Shown piece by piece: positions 12,606 to 23,647 of a stretch of DNA of 64,000 bases (position 1 is the first letter of the stretch; the number at the start of each line of letters is the position of its first letter). Source of the stretch: Centroberyx gerrardi (taxonomy: Eukaryota > Chordata > Actinopteri > Beryciformes > Berycidae); assembly GCF_048128805.1 (NCBI RefSeq), contig NC_136016.1:4850001-4914000 (forward strand). Direction: 5' to 3'. The translations under genes were made by a program, and so were the position numbers. Below the pieces are notes generated by a model, which saw nothing but the letters and a program-made list of their open reading frames with translations, was not told the DNA's origin and searched no databases.

Positions 12606-15372
12606 AGGGCATACACCAAATTTGCAAATTGACACACTTTAACTTCATCAATTGTTCATCAATTACTCCATCACTGTGTCTTTTGATAAGAATAAAAACT
12701 GGAACTGGGTCTTGAGAAAAAAAAAACGCCTTCAGCACAAAACAGATAAGAAAACCCTAAACATCAAAACAGGCCCGGGCCACATTATCCAACAGATTCG
12801 CTCCATTGTTAAAAAATGCAGGGAGTAATCTCCCGTGGTGCCGTCGGCAACTAGGTCAGACACATTCAATATTCGTTGACAATGAGCCAGTGTGGAAACG
12901 AAATGGATCATCTGTAGTGTTGTGTTGCGCTGTGCATCAAGCGTGCGCATGTGTACCGTCATTGCTACATGTGTGTACTTCCTCCAAAACAACAGCAGAT
13001 TAGCACGGGGTAAACACACCTGCAGGTTTGGAATTACATAACATGTCTCAGCCCTTCACCTTAGGGACAAAACACTTTGCATACCATTCAAATCATCTCT
13101 GTTTACTCTCAAACTCGCTTCAGAGCCCCTCCTTTAGGCAACGTAGTAAACTTTCCATGTACTATTTCTACAACTTAGAGACACTAGGCTGACGGTTAGA
13201 CCAATATTGACCTTTTAATAAAAAACGGATATTACATATTTATTGTAGAATTGATCAATACACTGGTTGTCTGTGGGAAGTTCATAACCTGACTTCTCAT
13301 GCAACATTTTGATCAGATTCTACATATATGAGTATGCATAGTATGTGTTATTATTGCTATCAATATTGATATTATACTGGGTTTCAATGGTGAGTTTTAA
13401 ATGCTGTTTAAGAGACTTTTCCACCCTGCCAAGAAGAACATTTTGAGGGAAACACTGAATACTTACAATTTCTTGTGGCATGAAAATGGCCAAATTGAAT
13501 GATATTGAATATCGGCACAAAACGTCTGCTATCATCAGCTTTAAACCAAAAATATAAGCATCTGTCTTCAAAAACCCATATTAGTCGTGTGTTCAGGGTG
13601 TGTTGAAATCTTGCGGCATGAAATAAGTAGCAGAACATTGTAACCAAAGTGCTAAATAGTGCTGGCAGGACACATGAAATCAATATGCGGCAGTCATCAC
13701 TTGAGGATTATTATCTGTTAAGGCTTTTATCCACATGCTGAATGCGTAAGCGCATTTCCATTCCCTTATGAGCAGTAGATCACAACACTTCAACCAAGTA
13801 TGTTTGGCTGCCTACATGGGTGGAGGAAAAAAAAACATTTCCTATACTGGGCAACTATGCAAAGTCTTTTGAAAGAGGCTGCATGCGTCCTGCAAATGAC
13901 CTTGATGGCTATACAAATCTCCGCAGCCGGAGAGCTGAGCGGAAAACACAGGATCACGTTTGAACATGCTTTGGAAGAGAGACGCACAACTCTACTAGAG
14001 GACTGGAAGAATGCACGATTACTCTCAACCAAGTACAAATGCACGAAGCAACAACGCTCTGTCCCTGTCCATATTAGTCTAATGAGACGTCCTCTTTCCT
14101 TTGCTCTGTCTTCCCTGTGTGTGTAGTGGCGAGGCAGCCGGGGATTGACAGAAAGCCATCCCTAGCCCAGAGCCACAGCTCTTACTGGGGAAGATTTGGG
14201 TCTAATGAGAGAAATATGACACAGGTTCACAAAGAGTTCACCTGCCTGCAAAACTTTTGTGTGTTTGTTGTGCAGCGTATGCTGGCTCATCACTGTCCTC
14301 TCTTTGATGCTGTAGGGTTGTATTGTATACAACCCTGTCTGCGACATTTTACCACATCAATTTCTTTTTTTTTTTTTTTTTAAACAAAGCCAAGATCTTT
14401 CCATCTCAGTAATGATGTTGTTTCCAATCCAAGTGACTTAATAGTACACTAGTATTAATAATGTGATATTGTTTTGCTCCCTGTAGAGAAATCCTCTTTT
14501 CTCTTGCCTCCCTCCACAGCGAGGTCAGAGGTCAGGCTCAACTACAGAGCAAAAGAGCGGAAAAATCCTCTGCTCCACAGAAAGTAATGTGATGAAGTGA
14601 TGCCAAAACTACAGTAAACTTCGCCATGGCCTTTCCAAGATGAAAAGCTCTCCAGGATGAGAAGGGACCATGAGGAACGATGCAGATGTGGCTCTTTGTT
14701 TTCGACTGGTAGGTTTTGCTATCGTTCATTAGCTGCAGCTTACACTGAGTGATATTATGTTGGACCGGTGCTGACATCGAGTGCAAAACACCAAACCAAT
14801 GACCGCTTATCACCAACGGTGTCGCAGACATCTAGAAAAACAAGAATCTTGTGGATTATTGATTTAGGCTGATAAGATGTAAAATCTTAACTAGTGCAGA
14901 ACTCATAAACCTGAATCAACTGTTAGCTCATTCCTATATTTAAAAAGTCAGGTTGACGAAGCCTTGAGGCTATTTCCGATTATGCTGCCGAGGTCAAAAA
15001 ACGGAACAAAAAAAATCTATTGAGCTTAGGCTACCATCCTCACTGGACCCCCCCAGCTAGTTAGTTAACTGCCATGTGATTATTGGAATTTAGCCAAACA
15101 CCAGCATGAGGTCACACACTCCGACAAGGATGGAAAAGTCATTACATTTCTCATTTAGCCTAAAAGGTAAGAATCAATACGCTCTTGTCCCTACTTAATG
15201 TGGAAATTTTGGTGAATGAGAAGCCAATTCATGCTACTTGGATACTGGTCATTTAGGCCTACGGCTGCAGCTGCTACACGCATACGGGCCGTATTAGGCT
15301 AATCAAATATTAAACCAACAGTGTGCAGGGGGGTAAAAGCCGGACCAACTCCAACCCATCCAACCCCCTTAC

Positions 15373-15403
<31 letters not shown>

Positions 15404-17277
15404 ACACACCATCTGTAGTGAACGGATATAATGGAAGAGATGTGTTAGGGTTAGTAAGAGTAAGAAGAGAAGAGTAAGAAGTTTTGTTTTAAGCTGGGCA
15501 CTGTCTAAGGCAAACTTGCCTAAAACTTTTTGACATGGGTAAAGACTAAATAATATGTGCAGTAGGCTGTAACCCCAAAAATATCATTGGATCAAATCTG
15601 ATATTTTATCTCTCTACGTACCTCTTTGGAGGGCCAAAATTTGACCTCGATAGGGTTATTATAGGTTTATGCAGGTTAAATTTAAGAAATTTTAAGACTT
15701 TTTTAATGCCAATTTAAATCAAATTTAAGACAAATTTCACCCCAAAATAAGCCTGAAGATGAAAAAAACAACAGTATCAGAGTATATGTGAATGAGACCA
15801 GTGAGAAAGGTAGTGCACCGAGAACAAGGTACATTTTTAAAACCTCGAAGATATTTATGACTCAAAGGCAACAACTTGAATTAAGATAATCCAACTCAAA
15901 ACACTTTAAGACTTCTTAAAAACCTGCTTCGTCTATGAGGAAGACAGACAATGAAAAAAGGGACTGCAAAAAAGTTTCGTAGCAATCGCTTCCTCCTCCA
16001 GTGTTCATCCACTCGTCCTTCCCATGTCACGGCTCTGCCTGACACAGATGTACGCTCATCTCTTAACTTACATATCACCCAGCCGCAGACTCTATTATCC
16101 GCACACTTCTCATCACAATGAGTGGCTTCTTTTCGAAGGTACAGTGTCACACAGCTTTTCAAATAACTACAAAGCGGGCAGATCCGTACAGCGACCGTAG
16201 GCGGTGATTTCTATTTGCTTCCAATTCAGCGTAAGAGGAGAGAAGAATCAGGGGATGAAATGAAGTAAAAAAAAAACGGTAGGAGGGCATAGAAGATCAA
16301 AGCCAGAACAGCAACCACTACAAAAGCAGCATCCTGCTGATTCTCATTACCACTACCAGATACTGATATAGCCCAATTCCCATCGGGGACACGCGCGCCT
16401 ACACACACACAAACACGCACACACACGCAAAAAACACACATAGACTAGAGAGACATCTTACCAAAGCAACCTCCTTGTCAGACAATCACATTATCCTTGT
16501 CTGTACAAGCACAAAAACAATTCCGCAAACACAGAACACCCCGCCTACAGATATATGTCTTTTCTTTCTTTCCTTTTTCTGTCTTTTTTAACATCTTATC
16601 AAAGACCCAAATTCAAACACATGAATACAGTTGCAGGGCATGTACAGGCAGGGCAGAAACCGGTGACTCGATGGCTTACATTCTGAATGCTACGCTCATG
16701 CGCCTGTCTGAATGACGGCTTGTCTTCAGTAACAGGAGAAAAGAATCGGCCTAAATGAGGATGAGTGCCAGCCTAACTATGTGCAGCCCAGAGCTACTAA
16801 TAAAAGGCCAGTTATGGTAGATTAGATGACACTGTCTATTACACAGACACACACACACCACTTAATTCCTTCGGTAAATTCCTCGGCAATCCCAGACAGG
16901 CTACCCCATCTGTCAGGGGAAGAAAGGGGTCAGGATTAATGTGTGTGTGTCCGTGTGTGTGTGTGCATATCTGATACAGTGCAAGAGCAGGTGAACTCGA
17001 AAGCCGTTCGCACACAAGTTGGCTGCAACCCAACTGTCTGGCTGATAGAGTAGAGGACTGATTAGTCCAGTTAGCTAATGGGCTAACTACTGTAACCTGC
17101 TGCTTCTGATACAAAAGACTAGAGACAAAGGCTTCCATAGTGTTGGTGCAGAAAGAGAATGGCTGGGTGTCTTTGTTGTAAGAGAAAGGAATACAGGACC
17201 GTGCACGTGCTTGGAATGGACACACACACACGTATAATCACTTATACATGCATGCATTAATGCACACACACATACTT

Positions 17278-17315
<38 letters not shown>

Positions 17316-20300
17316 GTCTTCTTACACTTAAGTCTAACAGATTTCTAATCTGACCCTAAGGCAGATGGGCTATCCCTGATCCAAGGTAAGGGAATGAATT
17401 AAGGAGGAGGGAGTGTAAGTGTGTGTGTGTGTGTGGGGGGGGGGGGGGGACAAAATAAAAGGAAGGAAGATAAAAGGAGGGAAGAGTACTTAGAATCTAA
17501 GGAGATTGAGAACACACAGGTGATGATGAACTGAAGGTTGCAGAAAGAAATGATATCCTGGAGCATAAAAGCGGAGGTAATTTCAAGATGAGGAGATCTC
17601 GTCACCGGCGGAACTTCAAATGAGCCGTAACATCACAGGGATACTCTGCTCGCGTAGCAGCAAAGATGTGGTTGGAGCTATGCATGGAAAGAACAGAGCT
17701 CAAGTTCTTTTAAGAAACCTGGTGCAAGTATCTTATATTGTAGAGAGGGCATTAATAATTAATGAACAAGAAAAGTTACCAGTATGGATTCTGAATTTCT
17801 GTTTTTTGGAGTGCGGGTAGCATTCTCAAGCAAGTGCCCGATGGGAACCCACTGATTTTTTCTTTTTTTAATTTACCGCAATGTATCCATTGGTGTTGTG
17901 GCTAATGCGAGTTTGTCTGAGCTCTTTCCTTTAAAGGGGAAATAAGAAGATTTTTACTGCCCCTGTAGCACAAAATGACCATAATATATCTGCAGGGGGT
18001 TGATAGGGTTGGTGATCAAGACGAGTGACTCAACGATTACTTCACAAGGTGCTGAGGCACTTTGCATTCCCTACAAAAACTGCCTGCCAATTGTAGCTTC
18101 AAGACACAGAGGACCTGATTCACTAAGGTTGCACTGCGGGAGCAAATAGCTTGAGCAAATTGCTCATGTTATATCAAGTGGAAATCAAGAAATCAAGTGA
18201 TCGTGCAAGAAACACCCACAATATATGTCTCTGCGCCCGCATATTGGACAACACCTACGCCTACATGCGCACACTAATGTAAATAACCAATACTGCAATT
18301 AAGGCAATAGTCTGATTAAGCCGTTTACGTGATTGCATAAACTGACAACTCCCTATAATAATCCCGTTTACGTGATTGAAGTATTTATTTCAATTATCCA
18401 GAGAGAATTGCGGAAATGGGATTTTTTTTATAATTATTTGTTTCCTGTCCCGCCACTATCGAATTTAACCAAAACAATTATAGGCCTTGATTCTGCACCA
18501 CATCATGTTGGATGTCGCAGCCTAACGCGATCCTTCAGAAGCTACTTTTGGGAGACCTGCTGGAAAGGAGACGACCCATGCAGATGTTGCACCCTGGCAA
18601 CCCGGCATTTCTGTATGAGGATATGGAGTGAGGAGGTGGGAACAGGCAGTTCTGAAGGAGTTCAGTGATGCAGAGTGGAGAGAGAACTTTAGAGTGGAGC
18701 TGTGTGAACTACTGTCACTTACTGTACTTACACTCTTACGCTCTGATTTGCACTGTATAAACTTGGAAGCTGTCCGGAATAGCCACCCAGTGCTTTTGTA
18801 ACAGCCTGGTGCTGGTTGCGTAAGATTTAAACAAACTACCATTGGATGAGGCGTGCGTAATTGTGCAGCACTTGGAAAAGGCACATGGCATCCCTCAAAT
18901 TAGAGGCTGCAGATGGAACGCACATACCTGTCCTGCCGCCTTCAAATGGATATATTTTATCAACCAAAATATATCCTACAAGCAGCTGTGGATGGGGCGT
19001 CCTGGTGCCTCAGTGGGCTAAGGTGCATAACATGTAAACGAGACGTCCTGAGTCTGACCAGGACTTTTGTGGCAAGTCATTCCCTCTCTCCACCCCAATC
19101 TTTCCTGTCTCTCTTCACTTTGATCTGTGTAATAAATGCAAAAAAAATCCCCCAAAATAAGCAGATGTGGATGACAGACATTAGTAAGAATCACCCCATA
19201 CTCTAGCCCAGTAGACTACAGTTACCTTCTACCTCCACATGGACACATGCGCAACTTGGTCACAGTTCAAGAAATGCGACTAAGGTGTACACATGTCCGA
19301 ACAATACTTGGAGTTGAATCGGATCTCTGGGTCCTTGGTTTTACGTCTTCTTTTATATCATTAAAAAGACCTAATAGTGACTGAGTATTACGACAGTATC
19401 TCTAATAATTCATGCTTTTGAAGTACAAGAAAAGAAATTCTCTGACGGAAAATCGTCTCTCTTCTAGGTTGTAATAAATCAGTTTGTTCTCAATACATTT
19501 GAGTCACAGGACATTTGCACCCGGTTTGCAGCATCATTAAGTGTGATCCCAGTGTCTCCAATACATTATGCGCGGATCAAATGGCCCACACAATAAATGT
19601 TCAAATATGATCTTTTGCCTTTGTGTTATTGCTGTTTGTCCATCTGTCCTTTGTGAAGGCTGTGTATTTACCATGACAGAAGAGAGGGCTGGGCCGTGGG
19701 TCAAGATGAAAGCAAACATGTGTTGCAACAAAAAGACATTGTAATCATGAAGGCCTTTGAAGAACCTCTAGCCTCTAATGCTCTTCATTTAGGGAGGGGC
19801 AAGCAACACCCATTTCAGAGTCCCAGTCAAGTGTGTGTGTGAGAGATGGGGGGCGGGGGGGACTTTGGGCTAGATTGCTTTACAAGTCAAGCTGTCACCC
19901 TACTGTGTAACCATTAGGTGTATAGATGTGCCCACCTCACTTGTCAGCTTCCAAAAAGAGAGAGAAGGGATAGCAGAGGGTGAGAGAGTGTGATAAATTG
20001 ACTGAGCACCGAACCGCATGTCAGCAGATGGTCAATCGGAGAAGAAACCTCCCATCTCAGCTGCCTGTCCGTCGGCCAGCCTGGGTGCCACTGCTAATCC
20101 CCTTGGGACGTTACAAGCTTCCTCTGCCACCTCCCAACCACATCAGGTCCCTTCTCCCAGCATCACGCTAGTCACTACTGGGATTACTCTGAAAGCCGAT
20201 ACTGATTTTTTTGTGTTGAAGCTGTCGATAGCCATCATTTTGTGCTGATATTCAGTGGTTCCCCTAGAACTTTATTCTTGTCAGGGTGGAAAAGCCTCTG

Positions 20301-20818
20301 AAATAGCATTTAGACCATGGGACACTAAAACTCTCCACTGAAACCAATACAAATCTTCGGTGGGTTAGCAGGTCTTTAAAGGAATAGGACTGTTCTGCTG
20401 CACTACCAGACACAACTGTTACAACCTTGACTGGAACATCTCTTCGGCTTTGAACAGTTGCAGTATGTCTATGTATGGTCTAATTCCACCATTACCATTC
20501 GGTAAATCTTGTCTGCACTGTATGTGAGGTCTTGTTTACATGTTATCCTGCACCTAGTGCGTCAATCCTGTGTTGTGTAACTGTCGCGTAATGCGTCAGC
20601 GCCAATTAACAAAGTCAAATTCCTTGTGCAGCTGTGCACTTGGCAAATTCTGATAACTCTCTTTCTGTCTGCACTCCTCTTTCATTGTCTCCTCACTGAA
20701 CCTCATCATCTCAAGGCCAAACGTACATGCTCTGACTTAGTTTCGCCCCTCTTCAGTCTCCAGATCAGCCTCCATCCAGGCTCCTATCACTCCCAGGCTT
20801 CACATTCCCAGCAACCCA

Positions 20819-20853
<35 letters not shown>

Positions 20854-23647
20854 CTGCCCCCTCTGGCTGAGTCCTGCGTCCAGCCAGGCCAGCTGACCAG
20901 ACGCCCCCCCCCCACCAATACTTAGTGTTCTTCTGTTAACCACATGCCTGGTCACTCTCTGACCCCTAACTCCCCCCACCTCTCCCTGCAGCCGTAGGGT
21001 TCAGGGCCCTGCCTCCTCCATCTGCAGCCACCCTGGCCCGAGGCTTAGCCGGGAGGCTCGGGAATGTCCAGCATGTCAGCCTGACACCACAAAAACAGCT
21101 TAGAAACCACCTGACCTCCCAAGAGGCAAAACACTCCGCACTAAGTTTGGATAGCTTCTGCTTGTCGTCACTATAACATTTAGGCTAAATCACGTCTTGC
21201 TTCCGTAACTTGATGTATTTCTGGTTGAAACGGGATGATAGGGCGGGACATAAAGTGGGGAGGGACTGTTCAAAAGTGGGTTGGGTTGGACCAGAACAAA
21301 CGTGGACAGTGAAATTCTTTGTGCATAATGTTGAGCTCTCATATATTTTGGATTCTTGAATAATGAATAAATTCGAGCCGACAGGATGCAACCATGAAAA
21401 GAAAAGTTTTCAGGAGTGAACACCCAAAAATACATCACCATACCATGTAGCCACTGTCACTTTGAAAGTTATGAAGTTGCAGGTTTTATATGATGGGAGG
21501 GGCGGAGGAGGGAATTGTTCAAAATCTGTGATGGTATTACCGGTTGGATTTTTTATGTACGCCTACTGGTGCAGCATGAAGTAACCACTAATGGTCCAGG
21601 ACGTAAAAGTAATGGGATTTTGATATAAAATATGAGAAAAATAAAAAATGTTGGGCATTTATTGTTAAACAGGTGTCTGTTATGATATGAAGAATTAGCT
21701 AACAAGGTGAAAAGTCAGTTTTTATTTCAATGTGACTTAATGTAACCAATTCAGAGCTTGGAATTTTGAAAAAAATAAAATAATTATTGAGTGGTACACT
21801 TGCACAACACTATTTGTGTGTGTATGTGTGTGTGGAGGGGGGGTTCAAGGCTTTCAAAGCGAGCCACTACCAAACAATCAATCAGCCTTTATTGACAAGG
21901 CTGTTCTGTAAATGGGCGACAGTGTAGGTCATATGCAAAGCCCTCGCTGCCAGCTGCAGCATCTGCTGTATTGCTGTCAGACACTGGAGGCTCTGACTGA
22001 AGTGACAAATGACTACACCATTGACCATGTTCTACAAGGGCCCTCGGGGATCAACGGTGCTGAAAGAAGTGTGCGCGTGCACGTGCGTGGGTAAAGCATA
22101 TGGGAAAAGCATATTATATTCACAGTCAAACACGTTTTCTGTCCATTTGGGCCATTTTGCAGTCCTGCAATGTGCATGCCTACTGCATATCATCTGCTGA
22201 GACTTGTAAGCACACACTTACACCCATGGCAGATAAATGCTAAGGCAAGGACATCGAAATGAAAAAACACTATTCTTATTTATTCACTTTCGGTGTAGTC
22301 GATCCTTCGTCAGGCAAACACATGACTACCAAAACGCAAGTAAATAAATGGAAATAGTATTGCAACAGCAGTGTGCGGGATCTTTTTTCATATTGATACT
22401 TTCATGCCTCGTTTCATGCCTCACTGATACTTTCATGCCTCAAGGTTTGGATGTGCTCTGTGTTTTCCTGTCACTCTAAGTACATATCCAAATATATCCT
22501 GTTTTACCTTTATTTATCCAAGGAAAGCCAACTGAGCAAAGGATGTTATCTGCCAGCAACATTCACACAGTTCCTCACTTTCATGCCTGGGAGCTTCCCA
22601 GTACAACCACAGTCTTCTACTTGGCGACTGAGTAGGTCCACTGGAGCAGATGGGGGGGGGGCTAAGTGCCTTGCTCAAGGGTTCTGAGGCAGCGGAGAGC
22701 ATTTATCATTCACTTTCCCCAGCCAGTTTGGTAGTCGCCGCTTGTAGCAGCGCACAAAAAGAAGCACGCAGCAGTACAAAGACACAAACAATATCACTTT
22801 TAATATTCTATACCAAGCAGCAGTTGCTGTCAGCGTCGTGTGTAACAGGCTTTTTTTTTCCCTGACAGGCAGAGCTTTGTTCCCGGAGCTTGCCACCGCG
22901 CAGCCAGCCCTGCTGATGAAAGCCCGGAGCAGATAACGCCACAAAGGGAGGCTTCAACTTCAGAGCGCTGCCTGGCCTTAACTTTCCCCGGGCCTGGATA
23001 AGGAGAACCCTGTCATTTGCAACAATGCTACTGTAAAGCGAGCTCGCTTGTCGCCTGACTTGAAATCTGCGTAGATAAGAAAACTCTGAAAGGAGAAAAA
23101 AAAAACAGAAAGCCCCTGAACCCACACAGCAAGACAAGCAGGCTGCGGGGGGGCTGCGTTTAAGAGATTAGCTCATGTTGTACCGCGGTTTGAATCCACT
23201 TAGCTTCAAACTGTCCCCGACCCGACTGCTGGAGGGGTCGCACTCTGTGGTCCGCCGCTGAACCCGATTTGCACTTGGGCTCGAGGTAATGACAACATCG
23301 CCGCCGGCAAGCGGCTGCGGCTCTGTTATCTCGGCTCTATTTCGTGGCTGAAACAAGTGCACTCGCGCGGCCGTGCATAGGACACCGAATTACTCAAGAA
23401 ATAAGCCTACGCACACACTAGGAGAAGAGGAACACACGCAAACACACACTAAACAATTTGAAACTGCGGGGGATCTGAAGCCATCAGCAAGCATCAGCAG
23501 AGAAAACAAATCACTGATCCTATCTCCTCCGCCTCTGTTAGGGCCATACTCACTTGTCTTGTTGCACTTGACTTTGGAGAGGAGTTTGTGCGCCAAGAGA
23601 AGATCTCCGTTCTTCACGGCCACCAGCAGGTCCTGCTCCTTCCCCAT
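358..23647 (-). CDS. caskin2: caskin2-like ankyrin-repeat scaffold, first four coding exons (partial)
   Basis: Four exons on the minus strand join in phase: 23647-23554, 4718-4667, 1384-1287 and 503-358 (94+52+98+146 nt, 130 codons). The product starts [15 protein letters not shown] and continues with [47 protein letters not shown] and [16 protein letters not shown]. From memory this matches the CASKIN N-terminus, CASKIN2 better than CASKIN1 ([22 protein letters not shown]). CASKINs are cytoplasmic scaffolds with N-terminal ankyrin repeats, an SH3 domain and tandem SAM domains; only the first two to three ankyrin repeats lie here. The ATG follows a T-A-rich UTR, and no better upstream start is seen. 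Intron 1 (4719-23553) is very long and holds only repeats. The rest of the gene lies beyond position 1. CASKIN1 is the main alternative. Confidence 0.85.
504..1286 (-). other. caskin2 intron 3, no other feature
   Basis: About 780 bp between caskin2 exons 4 and 3. It holds AT-rich unique-looking sequence with short T-runs near 1123 and 1170. I see no exon, RNA gene or recognisable mobile element. Confidence 0.6.
1287..1384 (-). CDS. caskin2: caskin2-like coding exon 3 (ankyrin repeat)
   Basis: A 98-nt exon with a CCCTCAG acceptor and a GTATCA donor. It encodes [20 protein letters not shown] and then [12 protein letters not shown], one ankyrin repeat. The split glycine codon joins exon 4 in phase. 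Confidence 0.85.
1380..1445. repeat. GA-rich simple repeat
   Basis: A purine tract of GAGA/GGGA units immediately upstream (in gene sense) of the caskin2 exon 3 acceptor. It gives that acceptor a long CT-rich polypyrimidine tract. Confidence 0.8.
1508..1905. repeat. compound minisatellite, about six units
   Basis: Six diverged units of roughly 55-80 bp. Each pairs a conserved module like YCCCRTCAAAACTTCAGACT with a variable (GT)n run. The modules start near 1511, 1608, 1688, 1744, 1804 and 1870. They lie in caskin2 intron 2. Confidence 0.75.
1906..4660. other. caskin2 intron 2 remainder with microsatellites
   Basis: No gene seen. It contains (GT)n at about 2905-2937, (AC)n at 3769-3811, a shorter AC-rich tract at 3955-3974, and (GT)n at 4391-4428. 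AC-rich sequence leads into the exon 2 donor at 4620-4660. Confidence 0.7.
4667..4718 (-). CDS. caskin2: caskin2-like coding exon 2
   Basis: A 52-nt exon bounded by a TTTCCAG acceptor and a GTAAGA donor. It encodes [18 protein letters not shown], the highly conserved CASKIN segment before the first ankyrin repeat. It lies beside a C-rich tract and a purine tract. Confidence 0.85.
4888..4942. repeat. C-homopolymer / CCCCCCA repeat
   Basis: Poly-C broken by single A residues every 6-8 bases (G-rich on the minus strand, with runs of seven or more G). On the caskin2 sense strand it lies about 170-220 bp upstream of exon 2, so it could form a G-quadruplex in the pre-mRNA. Confidence 0.8.
5556..5604. 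repeat. (AGA)n/(AAG)n microsatellite
   Basis: Roughly 15 AGA units inside caskin2 intron 1. An open frame through it encodes poly-Arg and shows no family resemblance, so it is not called as a gene. Confidence 0.85.
6400..6445 (+). repeat. SINE fragment (tRNA-like A-box region)
   Basis: CAGCTAAATGGGTAGAGCAA followed by GACACTAATACAGCC resembles the 5' part of the tRNA-derived SINE at 6991-7110. The B-box half is missing here. Confidence 0.5.
6678..6965. mobile_element. hAT-type MITE, about 288 bp
   Basis: The ends are inverted: CTGGGTTCCCACTG on the left and CAGTGGGAACCCTG on the right. The flanks gcatagat and atatagat look like an imperfect 8-bp target-site duplication, the size expected for hAT elements. 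The interior carries CCATGACTTTCC-like motifs and no transposase. Confidence 0.65.
6991..7110 (+). mobile_element. tRNA-derived SINE
   Basis: An A-box-like TAGCTCAATGGG (about 6998) and a B-box-like GGGTTCAAATCC (about 7041) stand at tRNA spacing. They are followed by GGAGCCACCC and a short tail with GCATGCATTCA. The acceptor stem and anticodon arm do not fold as a functional tRNA. Confidence 0.65.
7111..8519. other. caskin2 intron 1 segment, microsatellites only
   Basis: No gene seen. (GT)n lies at 7484-7505 and 7781-7832, and (AC)n at 7556-7574. The GC/CpG content rises at 7950-8400, without an ORF or splice structure I can support. Confidence 0.5.
8520..8735 (+). repeat. dispersed SINE-like repeat (copy 1)
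   Basis: It contains GGTTCAAGCCCCC and GTGTCCTTGAGCAAGACCCT, phrases typical of fish SINE bodies, followed by CTGAGCCTGACCTCTGACCT. The last block recurs in reverse orientation at 14479-14551. Confidence 0.55.
8765..9210. mobile_element. TTAA-flanked MITE (piggyBac-like), 446 bp
   Basis: The ends AGCTGCACTAGGCAAG and CTTGCCTAGTGCCGCT are inverted repeats with one mismatch. Both flanks are TTAA (8761-8764 and 9211-9214), the target duplication of piggyBac elements. A 119-codon open frame inside has no recognisable similarity to a transposase and is probably chance. Confidence 0.75.
9215..10790. other. caskin2 intron 1 segment, C-rich tandem at 9796-9870
   Basis: No gene seen. At 9796-9870 a C-rich block duplicates the module ATTCCCCCCGCCCCCACCC. 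The rest is unremarkable intron. Confidence 0.5.
10796..10853. repeat. (GT)n microsatellite
   Basis: Nearly continuous GT dinucleotides, interrupted by a few C and A substitutions. Confidence 0.9.
11340..11455. repeat. AT-rich dispersed repeat fragment (TTTAAGACTTTT type)
   Basis: It carries GATTTAAGACATTTTA and TTTAAGACTTTTGCAGACTC, phrases that recur in altered form at 15660-15730. I take these as remnants of one interspersed family without defined ends. Confidence 0.35.
11456..14478. other. caskin2 intron 1 segment
   Basis: No gene seen. (GT)n lies at 12413-12430 and (AC)n at 12563-12597. The remaining open frames are short, lack splice context and show no known domain. Confidence 0.5.
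14479..14551 (-). repeat. dispersed SINE-like repeat (copy 2, inverted)
   Basis: The reverse complement of this block closely matches 8625-8700 (the GAGCCTGACCTCTGACCT core and a GGCAAGAGA/GGATTT follow-on). It is a second, truncated copy in the opposite orientation. Confidence 0.6.
14862..14904 (+). repeat. MITE remnant matching the right end of 8765-9210
   Basis: GATTTAGGCTGATAAGATG followed by AAAATCTTAACTAGTGCAG matches the right end of the TTAA MITE at about 9157-9208. The left end was not found. Confidence 0.55.
15650..15930. repeat. AT-rich dispersed repeat (TTTAAGAC type)
   Basis: Repeated TTTAAGA motifs (TTTAAGAAATTTTAAGACTT and AAATTTAAGACAAATTTCA) resemble interspersed fish repeats and the block at 11340. 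The ends are not defined. Confidence 0.4.
15931..18480. other. caskin2 intron 1 segment
   Basis: No gene seen. Short AC/GT tracts lie at 16400-16440, 16845-16858 and 16940-16965. (AC)n lies at 17281-17309, and GT followed by a G-run of about 13 at 17419-17450. Confidence 0.5.
18500..19215 (+). pseudogene. PIF/Harbinger transposase remnant, split by a SINE
   Basis: In separate frames I read [18 protein letters not shown] (about 18660-18715) and [15 protein letters not shown] (about 18908-18953). The second contains the DGTHIPV motif around the first catalytic Asp of Harbinger nucleases. Frames shift and stops intervene, so it is inactive. The coding trace ends at AAVDG, where a SINE is inserted, and may resume briefly after 19174. 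No terminal repeats were found. Confidence 0.65.
18995..19158 (+). mobile_element. tRNA-derived SINE inserted in the Harbinger remnant
   Basis: The body begins GGGCGTCCTGGTGCCTCAGT, has a tRNA-like promoter segment, continues GCAAGTCATTCCCTCTCTCC and ends in AATAAATGCAAAAAAAA. It is flanked by a near-perfect 15-bp duplication, AAGCAG(C/A)TGTGGATG (18980-18994 and 19159-19173), typical of LINE-driven retroposition. Confidence 0.85.
19216..22480. other. caskin2 intron 1 segment
   Basis: No gene seen. (AC)n lies at 20820-20850, a C-run at 20904-20912 and a G-run near 19850-19862. Nothing else is supported. Confidence 0.5.
22500..22720 (+). repeat. dispersed repeat with GTGCCTTGCTCAAGGG core
   Basis: AAGTGCCTTGCTCAAGGGTT, preceded by ACTGAGTAGGTCCACTGGAG, is a phrase I recognise from fish SINE tails. 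A terminal (G)9 run sits at 22652-22660. Boundaries are approximate. Confidence 0.45.
23554..23647 (-). CDS. caskin2: caskin2-like coding exon 1
   Basis: This is the initiator exon: ATG at 23647-23645, 31 codons plus one base, ending ACA-A before the donor GTGAGT. It encodes [20 protein letters not shown] and continues to CNKT. The trailing A joins the AG that opens the next exon to make Lys, giving [12 protein letters not shown] as in CASKIN2. Confidence 0.85.
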
